DNA of 64,000 nucleotides from Marthasterias glacialis (taxonomy: Eukaryota; Echinodermata; Asteroidea; Forcipulatida; Asteriidae): contig OU452228.1 in the NCBI GenBank assembly GCA_911728455.2, positions 2,604,001 to 2,668,000 of the forward strand, in the 5' to 3' direction. The translations under genes were made by a program, and so were the position numbers. The notes below the pieces were generated by a model, which did no database searches, was not told the DNA's origin, and saw nothing but the letters and a program-made list of their open reading frames with translations. This document shows, in pieces, positions 19,361 through 34,330 of the stretch. The first letter of the stretch is position 1. Each line of letters starts with the position of its first letter.

Positions 19361-20219
19361 TAGCAAGTATATGGCGTAGGAAGACCATGTTTGTTGCTGA
19401 AAAACTAACAATGGACCGATCTGACGACTTTGGTTTTCATTGACTCCGAATATTCCAATAACAAAAATATGGCGTCAGCAGACCCATGTCTGTTGCTGCA
19501 AAATCAACCATGGAGTGATCTGACGACTTTGGGTTTTTTTTATATCTCCGATTTGTCCCATAACAAAAATACGGCATCAGAAGACCCAAGTTTGTTGCTG
19601 CAAAACCAACCATGGACCGATCTGACTAATTTAGTTTTTCTTGTCTCGGATTTATCACACAACAAGTATATACCCATGTTTGTTGCTGCAAAACAAACCA
19701 TCAACTTGATCTGACGACTTTGGGTTTTCATTGACTCTGAATTGTCCAATAACAAAATTATGGCGTAAGAAGACCCAAGTTTGTTGCTGCAAAACCAACC
19801 ATAGCCTCATCTGACGACTTTGGTTTTCATTGACTCCGAATTGTCCAATAACAAAAATATGGCGTCAGCAGACCCATGTCTGTTGCTGCAAAATCAACCA
19901 TGGACTGATCTGACGACTTTAGTTTTTATGTGTCCGATTTTTCCCATAGCAAGTGTATGGCGTCAGAAGACCCATGTTTGTTGCTGCAAAATCAACCATG
20001 GACCGATCTGACAAATTTAGTTTTTCTTGTCTCGGATTTATCACACAACAAGTATATGGCGTCAGAAGACCCATGTTAGTTGCTGCAAAACCAACCATAG
20101 CCTCATCTTACGAATTTGGGTTTTTGGCTCCGATTTGTCCCAGAACAAAAATATGGCGTCAGAAGACCCATGTTTGTTGCTGCAAAACCAATTATAGACT
20201 GATCTGACGTTTGTGATTT

Positions 20220-23200
20220 TTATGTCTCCCATTTCTCCAAGAACAAAAATATGGCGACAGCAGACCCATGTTTGTTGCTGCAAAACCAACCATAAACTCA
20301 TATGACGACTCTGGTTTTTTATATCTCCGATTTGCCCAAGAACAAAAATATAGCGTCAGAAGACACAAGTTTGTTGCTGCAAAACCAACATTGGACTGAT
20401 TTGACGACTCTGGTTTTCATTGTCTCCGATTTGCCCAAGAACAAAAAATTAGCGTCAGAAGACCCATGTTTGTTGCTGCAAACCAACCATGGACTGATCT
20501 GTCGACTTTAGTTTTTTATATCTCCAATTTGTCCCAGAACAAAAATATGGCGTCAGAAGACGCATGTTTGTTGCTGCAAAATCAACCATGGACTGATCTG
20601 ACGACTCTGGTTTTTTATATCTCCGATTTGCCCAAGAACAAAAATATGGCGTCAGAAGACCCGTGTTAGTTGCTGCAAAGCATACCATCGAGTCATCTGA
20701 CTACTTTGGGTTTTTTTGGCTCCGATTTGTCCCAGAACAAAAATATGGCGTCAGAAGACCCATGTTAGTTGCTGCAAAACATACCATCGAGTCATCTGAC
20801 GACTTTGGGTTTTTTTGGCTCCGATTTGTCCCAGAACAAAAATATGGCGTCAGAAGACCCATGTTAGTTGCTGCAAAACATACCATCGACTCATCTGACG
20901 AATTTGGGTTTTCTTGTCTCCGATTCGTCCCAGAACAAAAATATGGCGTCGGAGACCCATGTTAGTTGCTGCAAAACATACCATCGACTCATCTGACCAA
21001 TTTGGGTTTTCTTATTTCCGATTTGTCCCAGAACAAAAATATGGCGTCAGAAGACCCATGTTAGTTGCTGCAAAACCAACCATAGCCTCATCTGACGACT
21101 TTGGTTTTCATTGACTCCGAATTGTCCAATAACAAAAATATGGCGTCAGCAGACCCATGTCTGTTGCTGCAAAATCAACCATGGACTGATCTGACGACTT
21201 TGGTTTTTATGTGTCCGATTTTTCCCATAGCAAGTATATGGCGTAGGAAGACCATGTTTGTTGCTGAAAAACTAACAATGGACCGATCTGACGACTTTGG
21301 TTTTCATTGACTCCGAATTGTCCAATAACAAAAATATGGCGTCAGCAGACCCATGTCTGTTGCTGCAAAATCAACCATGGAGTGATCTGACGACTTTAGG
21401 TTTTTTTTATATGTCCGATTTGTCCCAGAACAAAAATACGGCATCAGAAGACCCAACTTTGTTGCTGCAAAACCAACCATGGACCGATCTGACAAATTTA
21501 GTTTTTCTTGTCTCGGATTTATCACAAAACAAGTATATAGCGTCCGAAGACCCATGTTTGTTGCTGCAAAACAAACCATCAACTTGATCTGACGACTTTG
21601 GGTTTTCATTGTCTCCGGATTGTCCAACCACAAAAATATGGCATAAGAAGACCCATGTTTGTTGCTGCAAAACTAACAATGGACTGATCTGAGGACTCTG
21701 GTTTTCATAGTCTCCGTTTTATCCAAGAACAAAAATATGGCGTCAGAAAACCCAAGTTTGTTGCTGCAAAACCAACCATGGACCGATCTGACGACTTGAG
21801 TTTTTCTTGTCTCGGATTTGTCAAAGACCAAAAATATCGCAGCATGTTTTTTGCTGCAAAACAAACCATCGACTTGATCTGATGACTTCAGTTTTTCTTG
21901 TCTCCGGAAGTGTCCAAGAACAAAGATATCGCATCAGAAGACCCATGTTTGTTGCTGCAAAACCAAATCTAGACTGATCTGACGTTTCTGATTTTTATGT
22001 CTCCCATTTCTCTAAGAACAAAAATATGGCGACAGCAGACCCATGTTTGTTGCTGCAAAACCAACCATAAACTCATATGACGACTCTGGTTTTTTATATC
22101 TCCGATTTGCCCAAGAACAAAAATATAGCGTCAGAAGACACAAGTTTGTTGCTGCAAAACCAACATTGGACTGATTTGACGACTCTGGTTTTCATTGTCT
22201 CCGATTTGCCCAAGAACAAAAAATTAGCGTCAGAAGACCCATGTTTGTTGCTGCAAACCAACCATGGACTGATCTGTCGACTTTAGTTTTTTATATCTCC
22301 AATTTGTCCCAGAACAAAAATATGGCGTCAGAAGACGCATGTTTGTTGCTGCAAAATCAACCATGGACTGATCTGACGACTCTGGTTTTTTATATCTCCG
22401 ATTTGCCCAAGAACAAAAATATGGCGTCAGAAGACCCGTGTTAGTTGCTGCAAAGCATACCATCGAGTCATCTGACGACTTTGGGTTTTTTTGGCTCCGA
22501 TTTGTCCCAGAACAAAAATATGGCGTCAGAAGACCCATGTTAGTTGCTGCAAAACATACCATCGACTCATCTGACGAATTTGGGTTTTCTTGTCTCCGAT
22601 TCGTCCCAGAACAAAAATATGGCGTCGGAGACCCATGTTAGTTGCTGCAAAACATACCATCGACTCATCTGACCAATTTGGGTTTTCTTATTTCCGATTT
22701 GTCCCAGAACAAAAATATGGCGTCAGAAGACCCATGTTAGTTGCTGCAAAACCAACCATAGCCTCATCTGACGACTTTGGTTTTCATTGACTCCGAATTG
22801 TCCAATAACAAAAATATGGCGTCAGCAGACCCATGTCTGTTGCTGCAAAATCAACCATGGACTGATCTGACGACTTTGGTTTTTATGTGTCCGATTTTTC
22901 CCATAGCAAGTATATGGCGTAGGAAGACCATGTTTGTTGCTGAAAAACTGACAATGGACCGATCTGACGACTTTGGTTTTCATTGACTCCGAATTGTCCA
23001 ATAACAAAAATATGGCGTCAGCAGACCCATGTCTGTTGCTGCAAAATCAACCATGGAGTGATCTGACGACTTTAGGTTTTTTTTATATGTCCGATTTGTC
23101 CCAGAACAAAAATACGGCATCAGAAGACCCAACTTTGTTGCTGCAAAACCAACCATGGACCGATCTGACAAATTTAGTTTTTTTGTCTCGGATTTATCAC

Positions 23201-24600
23201 AAAACAAGTATATAGCGTCCGAAGACCCATGTTTGTTGCTGCAAAACAAACCATCAACTTGATCTGACGACTTTGGGTTTTCATTGTCTCCGGATTGTCC
23301 AACCACAAAAATATGGCATAAGAAGACCCATGTTTGTTGCTGCAAAACTAACAATGGACTGATCTGAGGACTCTGGTTTTCATAGTCTCCGTTTTATCCA
23401 AGAACAAAAATATGGCGTCAGAAAACCCAAGTTTGTTGCTGCAAAACCAACCATGGACCGATCTGACGACTTGAGTTTTTCTTGTCTCGGATTTGTCAAA
23501 GACCAAAAATATCGCAGCATGTTTTTTGCTGCAAAACAAACCATCGACTTGATCTGATGACTTCAGTTTTTCTTGTCTCCGGAAGTGTCCAAGAACAAAG
23601 ATATCGCATCAGAAGACCCATGTTTGTTGCTGCAAAACCAAATCTAGACTGATCTGACGTTTCTGATTTTTATGTCTCCCATTTCTCTAAGAACAAAAAT
23701 ATGGCGACAGCAGACCCATGTTTGTTGCTGCAAAACCAACCATAAACTCATATGACGACTCTGGTTTTTTATATCTCCGATTTGCCCAAGAACAAAAATA
23801 TAGCGTCAGAAGACACAAGTTTGTTGCTGCAAAACCAACATTGGACTGATTTGACGACTCTGGTTTTCATTGTCTCCGATTTGCCCAAGAACAAAAAATT
23901 AGCGTCAGAAGACCCATGTTTGTTGCTGCAAACCAACCATGGACTGATCTGTCGACTTTAGTTTTTTATATCTCCAATTTGTCCCAGAACAAAAATATGG
24001 CGTCAGAAGACGGATGTTTGTTGCTGCAAAATCAACCATGGACTGATCTGACGACTCTGGTTTTTTATATCTCCGATTTGCCCAAGAACAAAAATATGGC
24101 GTCAGAAGACCCGTGTTAGTTGCTGCAAAGCATACCATCGAGTCATCTGACGACTTTGGGTTTTTTTGGCTCCGATTTGTCCCAGAACAAAAATATGGCG
24201 TCAGAAGACCCATGTTAGTTGCTGCAAAACATACCATCGACTCATCTGACGAATTTGGGTTTTCTTGTCTCCGATTCGTCCCAGAACAAAAATATGGCGT
24301 CGGAGACCCATGTTAGTTGCTGCAAAACATACCATCGACTCATCTGACCAATTTGGGTTTTCTTATTTCCGATTTGTCCCAGAACAAAAATATGGCGTCA
24401 GAAGACCCATGTTAGTTGCTGCAAAACCAACCATAGCCTCATCTGACGACTTTGGTTTTCATTGACTCCGAATTGTCCAATAACAAAAATATGGCGTCAG
24501 CAGACCCATGTCTGTTGCTGCAAAATCAACCATGGACTGATCTGACGACTTTGGTTTTTATGTGTCCGATTTTTCCCATAGCAAGTATATGGCGTAGGAA
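20220..24600 (+). repeat. Higher-order repeat, period about 1,675 bp, about 2.6 copies
   Basis: The private variant GTCGGAGACCC occurs at 20,948, 22,624 and 24,299, giving spacings of 1,676 and 1,675 bp. Blocks at 21,101, 22,777 and 24,452 show the same offset. The first copy has one extra 99-bp monomer near 20,660-20,800, so its left part is offset by 1,775 bp. Confidence 0.8.
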
Positions 24601-25084
24601 GACCATGTTTGTTGCTGAAAAACTAACAATGGACCGATCTGTCGACTTTGGTTTTCATTGACTCCGAATTGTCCAATAACAAAAATATGGCATAAGAAGA
24701 CCCATGTCTGTTGCTGCAAAATCAACCATGGAGTGATCTGACGACTTTGTTTTTTTTTTATATCTCCGATTTGTCCCAGAACAAAAATACGGCATCAGAA
24801 GACCCAAGTTTGTTGCTGCAAAACCAACCATGGACCGATCTGTCGACTTTAGTTTTTCTTGTCTCGGATTTATCACGCAACAAGTATTTAGCGTCCGAAG
24901 ACCCATGTTTGTTGCTGCAAAACAAACCATCAACTTGATCTGACGACTTTGGGTTTTCATTGACTCCGAATTGTCCAATAACAAAATTATGGCGTCCGAA
25001 GACCCAAGTTTGTTGCTGCAAAACCAACCACAGCCTCATCTGACGACTTTGGTTTTCATTGACTCCGAATTGTCCAATAACAAA

Positions 25085-28000
25085 AATATGGCGTCAGCAG
25101 ACCCATGTCTGTTGCTGCAAAATCAACCATGGACTGATCTGACGACTTTAGTTTTTATGTGTCCGATTTTTCCCATAGCAAGTATATGGCATAGGAAGAC
25201 CATGTTTGTTGCTGAAAAACTAACAATGGACCGATCTGACGACTTTGGTTTTGATGTGTCCGATTTTTCCCATAGCAAGTATATGGCGTAGGAAGACCAT
25301 ATTTGTTGCTGAAAAACTAACAATCGACCGATCTGACGACTTTGGTTTTCATTGACTCCGAATTGTCCTAGAACAACAACATGGCGTAAGAAGAGCCATA
25401 TTTGATGCTGCAAAACCAACATTGGTCTGATCTGACGACTCTGGTTTTTATTGTCTCCGATTTGTCCAAGAACAAAAATATGGGCGTCAGCAGACCCATG
25501 TCTGTTGCTGCAAATTCAACCATGGAGTGATCTGACGACTTTAGTTTTTTTATATCTCCGTTTTGTCCAATAACAAAATTATGGCGTCAGAAGACCCAAG
25601 TTTGTTGCTGCAAAACCAACCATAGCCTCATCTGACGACTTTGGTTTTCATTGACTCCGAATTGTCCAATAACAAAATTATGGCGTCAGAAAACCCAATT
25701 TTGTTGCTGCAAGACCAACCATGGACCGATCTGACGACTTGAGTTTTTCTTGTCTCGGATTTGTCAAAGACCAAAAATATCGCAGCATGTTTGTTGCTGC
25801 AAAACAAACCATCGACTTGATCTGATGACTTCAGTTTTTCTTGTTTCCGAAGTGTCCAAGAACAAAGATATCGCATCAGAAGACCCATGTTTGTTGCTGC
25901 AAAACCAATTATAGACTGATCTGACGTTTCTGATTTTTATGTCTCCCATTTCTCCCAGAACAAAAATATGGCGTCAGAAGACCCATGTTTGTTGCTGCAA
26001 AATCAACCATGGACCGATCTGACAAATTTAGTTTTTCTTGTCTCGGATTTATCACACAACAAGTATATGGCGTCAGAAGACCCATGTTAGTTGCTGCAAA
26101 ACCAACCATAGCCTCATCTGACGAATTTGGGTTTTTGGCTCCGATTTGTCCCAGAACAAAAAGATGGCGTTAGAAGACCCATGTTAGTTGCTGCAAAACC
26201 AACCATAGCCTCATCTGACGACTTTGGTTTTCATTCACTCCGAATTGTCCAATAACAAAAATATGGCGTCAGCAGACCCATGTTTGTTGCTGCAAAATCA
26301 ACCATGGACTGAACTGACGACTTTAGTTTTTATGTATTCGATTTTTCCCATAGCAAGTATATGGCGTAGGAAGACCATGTTTGTTGCTGCAAAATCAACC
26401 ATGGACTGATCTGACGACTTTGGGTTTTTTTTATATCTCCGATTTGTCCCAGAACAAAAATACGGCATCAGAAGACCCAAGTTTGTTGCTGCAAAACCAA
26501 CCATGGACCGATCTGACTAATTTAGTTTTTCTTGTCTCGGATTTATCCCACAACAAGTATATAGCGTCCGAAGAACCATGTTTGTTGCTGCAAAACAAAC
26601 CATCAACTTGATCTGACGACTTTGGGTTTTCATTGACTCTGAATTGTCCAATAACAAAATTATGGCGTCAGAAGACCAAAGTTTGTTGCTGCAAAACCAA
26701 CCATAGCCTCACCTGACGACTTTGGTTTTCATTGACTCCGAATTGTCCAATAACAAAAATATGGCGTCAGCAGACCCATGTCTGTTGCTGCAAAATCAAC
26801 CATGGACTGATCTGACGACTTTAGTATTTATGTGTCCGATTTTTCCCATAGCAAGTATATGGCGTAGGAAAGACCATGTTTGTTGCTTAAAAACTAACAA
26901 TGGACCGATCTGACGACTTTGGTTTTCATTGACTCCGAATTGTCCAACAACAAAAATATGGCATCAGAAGACCCATGTCTGTTGCTGCAAAATCAACCAT
27001 GGAGTGATCTGACGACTTTAGGTTTTTTTTATATCTCCGATTTGTCTCAGAACAAAAATACGGCATCAGAAGACCCAACTTTGTTGCTGCAAAACCAACC
27101 ATGGACCGATCTGAGAAGTTTAGTTTTTCTTGTCTCGGATTTATCACAAAACAAGTATATAGCGTCCGAAGACCCATGTTTGGTGCTGCAAAACAAACCT
27201 TCAACTTGATCTGACGACTTTGGGTTTTCATTGTCTCTGGATTGTCCAACCACAAAAATATGGCATAAGAAGACCCATGTTTGTTGCTGCAAAACTAACA
27301 ATGGACTGATCTGAGGACTCTGGTTTTCATAGTCTCTGTTTTATCCAAGAATAAAAATATGGCGTCAGCAGACCCATGTCTGTTGCTGCAAAATCAACCA
27401 TGGACTGATCTGACGACTTTAGTTTTTATGTGTCCGATTTTTCCCATAGCAAGTATATGGCGTAGGAAGACCATATTTGTTGTTGAAAAACTAACAATCG
27501 ACCGATCTGACGACTTTGGTTTTCATTGACTCCGAATTGTCCTAGAACAACAACATGGCGTAAGAAGAGCCATATTTGATGCTGCAAAACCAATATTGGT
27601 CTGATCTGACGACTCTGGTTTTCATTGTCTCCGATTTGTCCAAGAACAAAAATATGGGCGTCAGCAGACCCATGTCTGTTGCTGCAAAATCAACCATGGA
27701 GTGATCTGACGACTTTAGTTTTTTTATATCTCCGTTTTGTCCAATAACAAAATTATGGCGTCAGAAGACCCAATTTTGTTGCTGCAAAACCAACCATAGC
27801 CTCATCTGACGACTTTGGTTTTCATTGACTCCGAATTGTCCAATAACAAAATTATGGCGTCAGAAAACCCAAGTTTGTTGCTGCAAGACCAACCATGGAC
27901 CGATCTGACGACTTGAGTTTTTCTTGTCTCGGATTTGTCAAAGACCAAAAATATCGCAGCATGTTTGTTGCTGCAAAACAAACCATCGACTTGATCTGAT

Positions 28001-31000
28001 GACTTCAGTTTTTCTTGTTTCCGAAGTGTCCAAGAACAAAGATATCGCATCAGAAGACCCATGTTTGTTGCTGCAAAACCAATTATAGACTGATCTGACG
28101 TTTCTGATTTTTATGTCTCCCATTTCTCCCAGAACAAAAATATGGCGTCAGAAGACCCATGTTTGTTGCTGCAAAATCAACCATGGACCGATCTGACAAA
28201 TTTAGTTTTTCTTGTCTCGGATTTATCACACAACAAGTATATGGCGTCAGAAGACCCATGTTAGTTGCTGCAAAACCAACCATAGCCTCATCTGACGAAT
28301 TTGGGTTTTTGGCTCCGATTTGTCCCAGAACAAAAATATGGCGTCAGAAGACCCATGTTAGTTGCTGCAAAACCAACCATAGCCTCATCTGACGACTTTG
28401 GTTTTCATTGACTCCGAATTGTCCAATAACAAAAATATGGCATAAGAAGACCCATGTTTGTTGCTGCAAAACTAACAATGGACTGATCTGAGGACTCTGG
28501 TTTTCATAGTCTCCGTTTTATCCAAGAATAAAAATATGGCGTCAGCAGACCCATGTCTGTTGCTGCAAAATCAACCATGGACTGATCTGACGACTTTAGT
28601 TTTTATGTGTCCGATTTTTGCCATAGCAAGTATATGGCGTAGGAAGACCATGTTTGTTGCTGAAAAACTAACAAAGGACCGATCTGACGACTTTGGTTTT
28701 GATGTGTCCGATTTTTCCCATAGCAAGTATATGGCGTAGGAAGACCATATTTGTTGCTGAAAAACTAACAATCGACCGATCTGACGACTTTGGTTTTCAT
28801 TGACTCCGAATTGTCCTAGAACAACAACATGTCGTAAGAAGAGCCATATTTGATGCTGCAAAACCAACATTGGTCTGATCTGACGACTCTGGATTTCATT
28901 GTCTCCGATTTGTCCAAGAACAAAATTATGGCGTCAGAAAACCCAAGTTTGTTGCTGCAAGACCAACCATGGACCGATCTGACGACTTGAGTTTTTCTTG
29001 TCTCGGATTTGTCAAAGACCAAAAATATCGCAGCATGTTTGTTGCTGCAAAACAAACCATCGACTTGATCTGATGACTTCAGTTTTTCTTGTTTCCGAAG
29101 TGTCCAAGAACAAAGATATCGCATCAGAAGACCCATGTTTGTTGCTGCAAAACCAATTATAGACTGATCTGACGTTTCTGATTTTTATGTCTCCCATTTC
29201 TCCCAGAACAAAAATATGGCGTCAGAAGACCCATGTTTGTTGCTGCAAAATCAACCATGGACCGATCTGACAAATTTAGTTTTTCTTGTCTCGGATTTAT
29301 CACACAACAAGTATATGGCGTCAGAAGACCCATGTTTGTTGCTGCAAAATCAACCATGGACCGATCTGACAAATTTAGTTTTTCTTGTCTCGGATTTATC
29401 ACACAACAAGTATATGGCGTCAGAAGACCCATGTTAGTTGCTGCAAAACCAACCATAGCCTCATCTGACGACTTTGGTTTTCATTGACTCCGAATTGTCC
29501 AATAACAAAAATATGGCATAAGAAGACCCATGTTTGTTGCTGCAAAACTAACAATGGACTGATCTGAGGACTCTGGTTTTCATAGTCTCCGTTTTATCCA
29601 AGAATAAAAATATGGCGTCAGCAGACCCATGTTTGTTGCTGCAAAACTAACAATGGACTGATCTGAGGACTCTGGTTTTCATAGTCTCCGTTTTATCCAA
29701 GAATAAAAATATGGCGTCAGCAGACCCATGTCTGTTGCTGCAAAATCAACCATGGACTGATCTGACGACTTTAGTTTTTATGTGTCCGATTTTTGCCATA
29801 GCAAGTATATGGCGTAGGAAGACCATGTTTGTTGCTGAAAAACTAACAAAGGACCGATCTGACGACTTTGGTTTTGATGTGTCCGATTTTTCCCATAGCA
29901 AGTATATGGCGTAGGAAGACCATATTTGTTGCTGAAAAACTAACAATCGACCGATCTGACGACTTTGGTTTTCATTGACTCCGAATTGTCCTAGAACAAC
30001 AACAACGCGTAAGAAGAGCCATATTTGATGCTGCAAAACCAACATTGGTCTGATCTGACGACTCTGGTTTTCATTGTCTCCGATTTGTCCAAGAACAAAA
30101 ATATGGGCGTCAGCAGACCCATGTCTGTTGCTGCAAATTCAACCATGGAGTGATCTGACGACTTTAGTTTTTTTATATCTCCGTTTTGTCCAATAACAAA
30201 ATTATGGCGTCAGAAGACCCAAGTTTGTTGCTGCAAAACCAACCATAGCCTCATCTGACGACTTTGGTTTTCATTGACTCCGAATTGTCCAATAACAAAA
30301 TTATGGCGTCAGAAAACCCAAGTTTGTTGCTGCAAGACCAACCATGGACCGATCTGACGACTTGAGTTTTTCTTGTCTCGGATTTGTCAAAGACCAAAAA
30401 TATCGCAGCATGTTTGTTGCTGCAAAACAAACCATCGACTTGATCTGATGACTTCAGTTTTTCTTGTTTCCGAAGTGTCCAAGAACAAAGATATCGCATC
30501 AGAAGACCCATGTTTGTTGCTGCAAAACCAATTATAGACTGATCTGACGTTTCTGATTTTTATGTCTCCCATTTCTCCCAGAACAAAAATATGGCGTCCG
30601 AAGACCAATGTTTGTTGCTGCAAAATCAACCATGGACCGATCTGACAAATTTAGTTTTTCTTGTCTCGGATTTATCACACAACAAGTATATGGCGTCAGA
30701 AGACCCATGTTAGTTGCTGCAAAACCAACCATAGCCTCATCTGACGAATTTGGGTTTTTGGCTCCGATTTGTCCCAGAACAAAAATATGGCGTTAGAAGA
30801 CCCATGTTAGTTGCTGCAAAACCAACCATAGCCTCATCTGACGACTTTGGTTTTCATTCACTCCGAATTGTCCAATAACAAAAATATGGCGTCAGCAGAC
30901 CCATGTTTGTTGCTGCAAAATCAACCATGGACTGATCTGACGACTTTAGTTTTTATGTATTCGATTTTTCCCATAGCAAGTATATGGCGTAGGAAGACCA

Positions 31001-34000
31001 TGTTTGTTGCTGCAAAATCAACCATGGACTGATCTGACGACTTTGGGTTTTTTTTATATCTCCGATTTGTCCCAGAACAAAAATACGGCATCAGAAGACC
31101 CAAGTTTGTTGCTGCAAAACCAACCATGGACCGATCTGACTAATTTAGTTTTTCTTGTCTCGGATTTATCCCACAACAAGTATATAGCGTCCGAAGAACC
31201 ATGTTTGTTGCTGCAAAACAAACCATCAACTTGATCTGACGACTTTGGGTTTTCATTGACTCTGAATTGTCCAATAACAAAATTATGGCGTCAGAAGACC
31301 AAAGTTTGTTGCTGCAAAACCAACCATAGCCTCACCTGACGACTTTGGTTTTCATTGACTCCGAATTGTCAAATAACAAAAATATGGCGTCAGCAGACCC
31401 ATGTCTGTTGCTGGAAAATCAACCATGGACTGATCTGACGACTTTAGTATTTATGTGTCCGATTTTTCCCATAGCAAGTATATGGCGTAGGAAAGACCAT
31501 GTTTGTTGCTTAAAAACTAACAATGGACCGATCTGACGACTTTGGTTTTCATTGACTCCGAATTGTCCAACAACAAAAATATGGCATCAGAAGACCCATG
31601 TCTGTTGCTGCAAAATCAACCATGGAGTGATCTGACGACTTTAGGTTTTTTTTTATATCTCCGATTTGTCTCAGAACAAAAATACGTCATCAGAAGACCC
31701 AACTTTGTTGCTGCAAAACCAACCATGGACCGATCTGAGAAGTTTAGTTTTTCTTGTCTCGGATTTATCACAAAACAAGTATATAGCGTCCGAAGACCCA
31801 TGTTTGGTGCTGCAAAACAAACCTTCAACTTGATCTGACGACTTTGGGTTTTCATTGTCTCTGGATTGTCCAACCACAAAAATATGGCATAAGAAGACCC
31901 ATGTTTGTTGCTGCAAAACTAACAATGGACTGATCTGAGGACTCTGGTTTTCATAGTCTCTGTTTTATCCAAGAATAAAAATATGGCGTCAGCAGACCCA
32001 TGTCTGTTGCTGCAAAATCAACCATGGACTGATCTGACGACTTTAGTTTTTATGTGTCCGATTTTTCCCATAGCAAGTATATGGCGTAGGAAGACCATAT
32101 TTGTTGTTGAAAAACTAACAATCGACCGATCTGACGACTTTGGTTTTCATTGACTCCGAATTGTCCTAGAACAACAACATGGCGTAAGAAGAGCCATATT
32201 TGATGCTGCAAAACCAATATTGGTCTGATCTGACGACTCTGGTTTTCATTGTCTCCGATTTGTCCAAGAACAAAAATATGGGCGTCAGCAGACCCATGTC
32301 TGTTGCTGCAAAATCAACCATGGAGTGATCTGACGACTTTAGTTTTTTTATATCTCCGTTTTGTCCAATAACAAAATTATGGCGTCAGAAGACCCAAGTT
32401 TGTTGCTGCAAAACCAACCCATAGCCTCATCTGACGACTTTGGTTTTCATTGACTCCGAATTGTCCAATAACAAAATTATGGCGTCAGAAAACCCAAGTT
32501 TGTTGCTGCAAGACCAACCATGGACCGATCTGACGACTTGAGTTTTTCTTGTCTCGGATTTGTCAAAGACCAAAAATATCGCAGCATGTTTGTTGCTGCA
32601 AAACAAACCATCGACTTGATCTGATGACTTCAGTTTTTCTTGTTTCCGAAGTGTCCAAGAACAAAGATATCGCATCAGAAGACCCATGTTTGTTGCTGCA
32701 AAACCAATTATAGACTGATCTGACGTTTCTGATTTTTATGTCTCCCATTTCTCCCAGAACAAAAATATGGCGTCAGAAGACCCATGTTTGTTGCTGCAAA
32801 ATCAACCATGGACCGATCTGACAAATTTAGTTTTTCTTGTCTCGGATTTATCACACAACAAGTATATGGCGTCAGAAGACCCATGTTAGTTGCTGCAAAA
32901 CCAACCATAGCCTCATCTGACGAATTTGGGTTTTTGGCTCCGATTTGTCCCAGAACAAAAATATGGCGTCAGAAGACCCATGTTAGTTGCTGCAAAACCA
33001 ACCATAGCCTCATCTGACGACTTTGGTTTTCATTGACTCCGAATTGTCCAATAACAAAAATATGGCATAAGAAGACCCATGTTTGTTGCTGCAAAACTAA
33101 CAATGGACTGATCTGAGGACTCTGGTTTTCATAGTCTCCGTTTTATCCAAGAATAAAAATATGGCGTCAGCAGACCCATGTCTGTTGCTGCAAAATCAAC
33201 CATGGACTGATCTGACGACTTTAGTTTTTATGTGTCCGATTTTTGCCATAGCAAGTATATGGCGTAGGAAGACCATGTTTGTTGCTGAAAAACTAACAAA
33301 GGACCGATCTGACGACTTTGGTTTTGATGTGTCCGATTTTTCCCATAGCAAGTATATGGCGTAGGAAGACCATATTTGTTGCTGAAAAACTAACAATCGA
33401 CCGATCTGACGACTTTGGTTTTCATTGACTCCGAATTGTCCTAGAACAACAACATGTCGTAAGAAGAGCCATATTTGATGCTGCAAAACCAACATTGGTC
33501 TGATCTGACGACTCTGGATTTCATTGTCTCCGATTTGTCCAAGAACAAAATTATGGCGTCAGAAAACCCAAGTTTGTTGCTGCAAGACCAACCATGGACC
33601 GATCTGACGACTTGAGTTTTTCTTGTCTCGGATTTGTCAAAGACCAAAAATATCGCAGCATGTTTGTTGCTGCAAAACAAACCATCGACTTGATCTGATG
33701 ACTTCAGTTTTTCTTGTTTCCGAAGTGTCCAAGAACAAAGATATCGCATCAGAAGACCCATGTTTGTTGCTGCAAAACCAATTATAGACTGATCTGACGT
33801 TTCTGATTTTTATGTCTCCCATTTCTCCCAGAACAAAAATATGGCGTCAGAAGACCCATGTTTGTTGCTGCAAAATCAACCATGGACCGATCTGACAAAT
33901 TTAGTTTTTCTTGTCTCGGATTTATCACACAACAAGTATATGGCGTCAGAAGACCCATGTTAGTTGCTGCAAAACCAACCATAGCCTCATCTGACGAATT

Positions 34001-34330
34001 TGGGTTTTTGGCTCCGATTTGTCCCAGAACAAAAATATGGCGTCAGAAGACCCATGTTAGTTGCTGCAAAACCAACCATAGCCTCATCTGACGACTTTGG
34101 TTTTCATTGACTCCGAATTGTCCAATAACAAAAATATGGCATAAGAAGACCCATGTTTGTTGCTGCAAAACTAACAATGGACTGATCTGAGGACTCTGGT
34201 TTTCATAGTCTCCGTTTTATCCAAGAATAAAAATATGGCGTCAGCAGACCCATGTCTGTTGCTGCAAAATCAACCATGGACTGATCTGACGACTTTAGTT
34301 TTTATGTGTCCGATTTTTGCCATAGCAAGT
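25085..34330 (+). repeat. Higher-order repeat, period 4,623-4,625 bp, two copies
   Basis: The blocks at 25,123, 25,628, 26,224, 26,722, 27,802 and 28,536 recur at 29,746, 30,251, 30,847, 31,345, 32,427 and 33,161. Private variants are shared, for example CATTCACTCCG near 26,232 and 30,855, and CCTCACCTGACG near 26,706 and 31,329. The first copy carries one extra monomer near 29,216-29,420. Confidence 0.85.
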
